A stretch of DNA of 64,000 bases from Psychrobacter sp. JCM 18903. Lineage in GTDB: Bacteria > Pseudomonadota > Gammaproteobacteria > Pseudomonadales > Moraxellaceae. This document shows, one piece after another, positions 62,590 through 64,000 of this stretch; positions within the stretch are counted from its first letter, which is position 1; each line of letters starts with the position of its first letter. The notes under the pieces were generated by a model, which saw only the letters and a list, made by a program, of their open reading frames with translations, did no database searches and was not told the DNA's origin. A program made the position numbers and the translations under genes. The stretch lies in contig NZ_BAWJ01000010.1 in the NCBI RefSeq assembly GCF_000586475.1, forward strand, positions 62,001-126,000, in the 5' to 3' direction.

Positions 62590-63294
62590 ATGACCGTACA
62601 CAAGCAGCGAACATTGGGCATCATCGGTGGTATGAGTTGGGAGAGTAGCGAAAGCTATTATCGGCTGATAAATAAGGGTGTCAAGGATAAGCTGGGTGGC
62701 TTACATTCAGCAGATTTATTCATACATAGCGTGGACTTTGCGTTGATCAATAAGCACCAAGAGCAAGATGAATGGGCAGCGCTGGGTGTAATCATGGCCA
62801 GCAGTGCTCAGCGTTTGCAAGCCGCTGGCGTACAAGGGCTCATGATTGCCTCTAATACGATGCATAAATTACTCGATGATGTGCAAGCCGCGACGCATTT
62901 ACCCGTTATTCATATCGCTGATGCCACTATTGCCGCCATCAAAAAACAGAATCTGTCTAAAATTGCCTTATTGGGCACTCAGTTTACGATGACGGAAGAT
63001 TTTTATAGGCAGCGTTTGGTGGCTGCGGGGCTTCAAGTGTTGATACCAGAGAGTGATGCGCGAGCAGAGGTACATCGAATTATCAAAAAAGAGCTGTGCG
63101 TCGGTCAATTTAAAGACAGCTCGCGTCAGTATTATCAGCAGGTGATCAAAGATTTAGCAGATCAAGGCGCAGAGGGCGTCATCTTAGGCTGTACAGAAAT
63201 TGGACTGCTTATTAAGCAAGCAGATAGCCCAATTCCAGTATTTGATACCACTTTGATTCATGCAGCGGCAGCGGTGGATTTTTTATTAGAGTAG
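62590..63294 (+). CDS. Aspartate/glutamate racemase family protein (RacX/YgeA-type), first catalytic Cys missing
   Basis: 234 residues. Begins RTLGIIGGMSWESSESYYRLIN as in YgeA/RacX. The usual first-Cys motif (C-T-N-T-M-H-K) here reads IASNTMHK, with Ala87 and Ser88 in place of Cys and Thr. The second catalytic motif is intact: VILGCTEIGLLI with Cys201. Two-base racemisation as in the canonical enzymes may be lost or changed. AAATAAGGC precedes the start. Confidence 0.85.
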   Translation: MTVHKQRTLGIIGGMSWESSESYYRLINKGVKDKLGGLHSADLFIHSVDFALINKHQEQDEWAALGVIMASSAQRLQAAGVQGLMIASNTMHKLLDDVQAATHLPVIHIADATIAAIKKQNLSKIALLGTQFTMTEDFYRQRLVAAGLQVLIPESDARAEVHRIIKKELCVGQFKDSSRQYYQQVIKDLADQGAEGVILGCTEIGLLIKQADSPIPVFDTTLIHAAAAVDFLLE

Positions 63295-63319
63295 CGCGGA
63301 CTGATAAAAACATTTAAGC

Positions 63320-64000
63320 CTATAACGTTTTGACCAAGCGCTCTAACAGCTCAATCGTGCGCTCTTGTCTGACCAAAGCGACGCCTTGTCCTGCCCATAA
63401 AGACTGATATTCTGGATCAAGATTATTGGTCGCATGACCACGCAAAAACTTGGTCATCGCATTTAATTGTGGATAGGGCGGTAGCTCATGCGCGCTTTCA
63501 AAGCGAGCAAAATCACGCAAATAATCATTTAATAAACCACGAGCCTGCTTACCTGAAAACAGTCTCGTTAAGCGTGTCTCAGCACTGCGTTTATTTTCAC
63601 TAGCATCAAGTAGTGCTTGTTTATAAATATCATTAATACCGCATTTATCTGTGGTCAAAAACGCCGTTCCGATTTGCGCCAGCTCAGCGCCAGCCGTTTG
63701 CACTGCTTTGATATCTTGCCCAGTCATGATGCCACCTGCTGCAATTAACGGAATATCGGTACACGCGCGCGTTTGAGTAATCAGCGTCAATAATCCCAAT
63801 GGATCGGTTTCACTTTGCGCGAGCCAGCCACCGCGATGTCCACCCGCTTCGACCCCTTGTACACATACCGCATCTGCGCCAATATCGCTCCATGCTTTCG
63901 CTTCTAATGGATGATTTGCCGTCCCGATGACGCGCGTGCCTAGACCTTGCAGATGCTGAACTTGCTCGGCGCTAATAATACCAAAGGTAAAGCTAGCGAC
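63320..64000 (-). CDS. Nitronate monooxygenase / 2-nitropropane dioxygenase family protein (N-terminus beyond the window)
   Basis: 227 residues visible, open to the window edge. FMN-binding TIM-barrel features: GIISAEQV, IGTANHPLEAKAWSDIGADAVCVQGVEAGGHRGG (EAGGHRG signature), LITQTRACTDIPLIAAGGIMTGQDIKAVQTAGAELAQIGTAFL. The C-terminal part SLWAGQGVALVRQERTIELLERL is typical. Oxidises alkyl nitronates with FMN and O2. Convergent with the racemase gene, 25 bases apart. Confidence 0.9.
   Translation of the reverse strand, partial: VASFTFGIISAEQVQHLQGLGTRVIGTANHPLEAKAWSDIGADAVCVQGVEAGGHRGGWLAQSETDPLGLLTLITQTRACTDIPLIAAGGIMTGQDIKAVQTAGAELAQIGTAFLTTDKCGINDIYKQALLDASENKRSAETRLTRLFSGKQARGLLNDYLRDFARFESAHELPPYPQLNAMTKFLRGHATNNLDPEYQSLWAGQGVALVRQERTIELLERLVKTL

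Overview
The window is the replication-origin region of a Psychrobacter-like gammaproteobacterium (Moraxellaceae). The gene order rpmH-oriC-dnaA-dnaN-recF-gyrB, with rnpA, yidD, yidC and mnmE running the other way from rpmH, is the classical origin neighbourhood. The moderate-to-low GC, the AT-rich intergenic DNA and the protein styles (Moraxellaceae-type DnaA, RecF, DprA-LysM) fit that genus. The assignment is by eye; no search was run.

Layout. 1-4.4 kb: end of a membrane-protein gene, a GbsR/MarR-type regulator with two matching operators, tsaC, a MITE-like element, dprA and a LysM protein. 4.7-9 kb: thrC, rsmB, fmt. 9.3-12.1 kb: a hybrid sensor kinase. 12.2-16.5 kb: ribE, ribD, nrdR, mnmE, with four perfect DnaA boxes and two parS-like sites between ribE and ribD. 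16.6-19.6 kb: yidC, yidD, rnpA, rpmH. 19.6-20.3 kb: oriC. 20.3-27.6 kb: dnaA, dnaN, recF, gyrB. 27.7-31.3 kb: mntP, rlmF, a LysE-type exporter, a crotonase. 31.4-34.1 kb: a PHP-plus-ABC-ATPase (TrlF-type) gene. 34.7-42 kb: a YadA-head repeat protein, a MalY/PatB-type aminotransferase, and a three-gene kinase / GlpD / alkyl-DHAP-synthase-like cluster. 42.6-49.3 kb: guaA followed by an accessory block that contains a second copy of the guaA 3' end and a second TrlF-type gene. 49.4-54.5 kb: two MDR-family reductases and a GDYXXLXY/DUF4401/DUF2157 membrane cluster. 55.4-61.6 kb: an oppABCDF peptide importer, flanked by a 79-bp direct repeat of the DUF2798 gene end. 62-64 kb: DUF2798, an aspartate/glutamate racemase-like gene and a partial nitronate monooxygenase.

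The main signals beyond ordinary annotation are these. (1) Seven near-perfect 16-bp parS palindromes, plus one weaker site, scattered over 6.8-28.4 kb around oriC, several inside essential genes. (2) A second DnaA-box cluster about 7 kb from dnaA. (3) Two different PHP-ABC ATPase genes, likely conflict/defence genes, one of them in a block bounded by duplicated guaA 3' ends. (4) The same layout (whole gene, cargo, duplicated gene end) again around the opp operon. (5) About thirty apparent frameshifts. Those I checked are all explained by one missing base, and they hit essential genes such as dnaA, dnaN, gyrB, yidC and guaA. I read these as consensus errors, not pseudogenes, and annotate such genes as whole loci.
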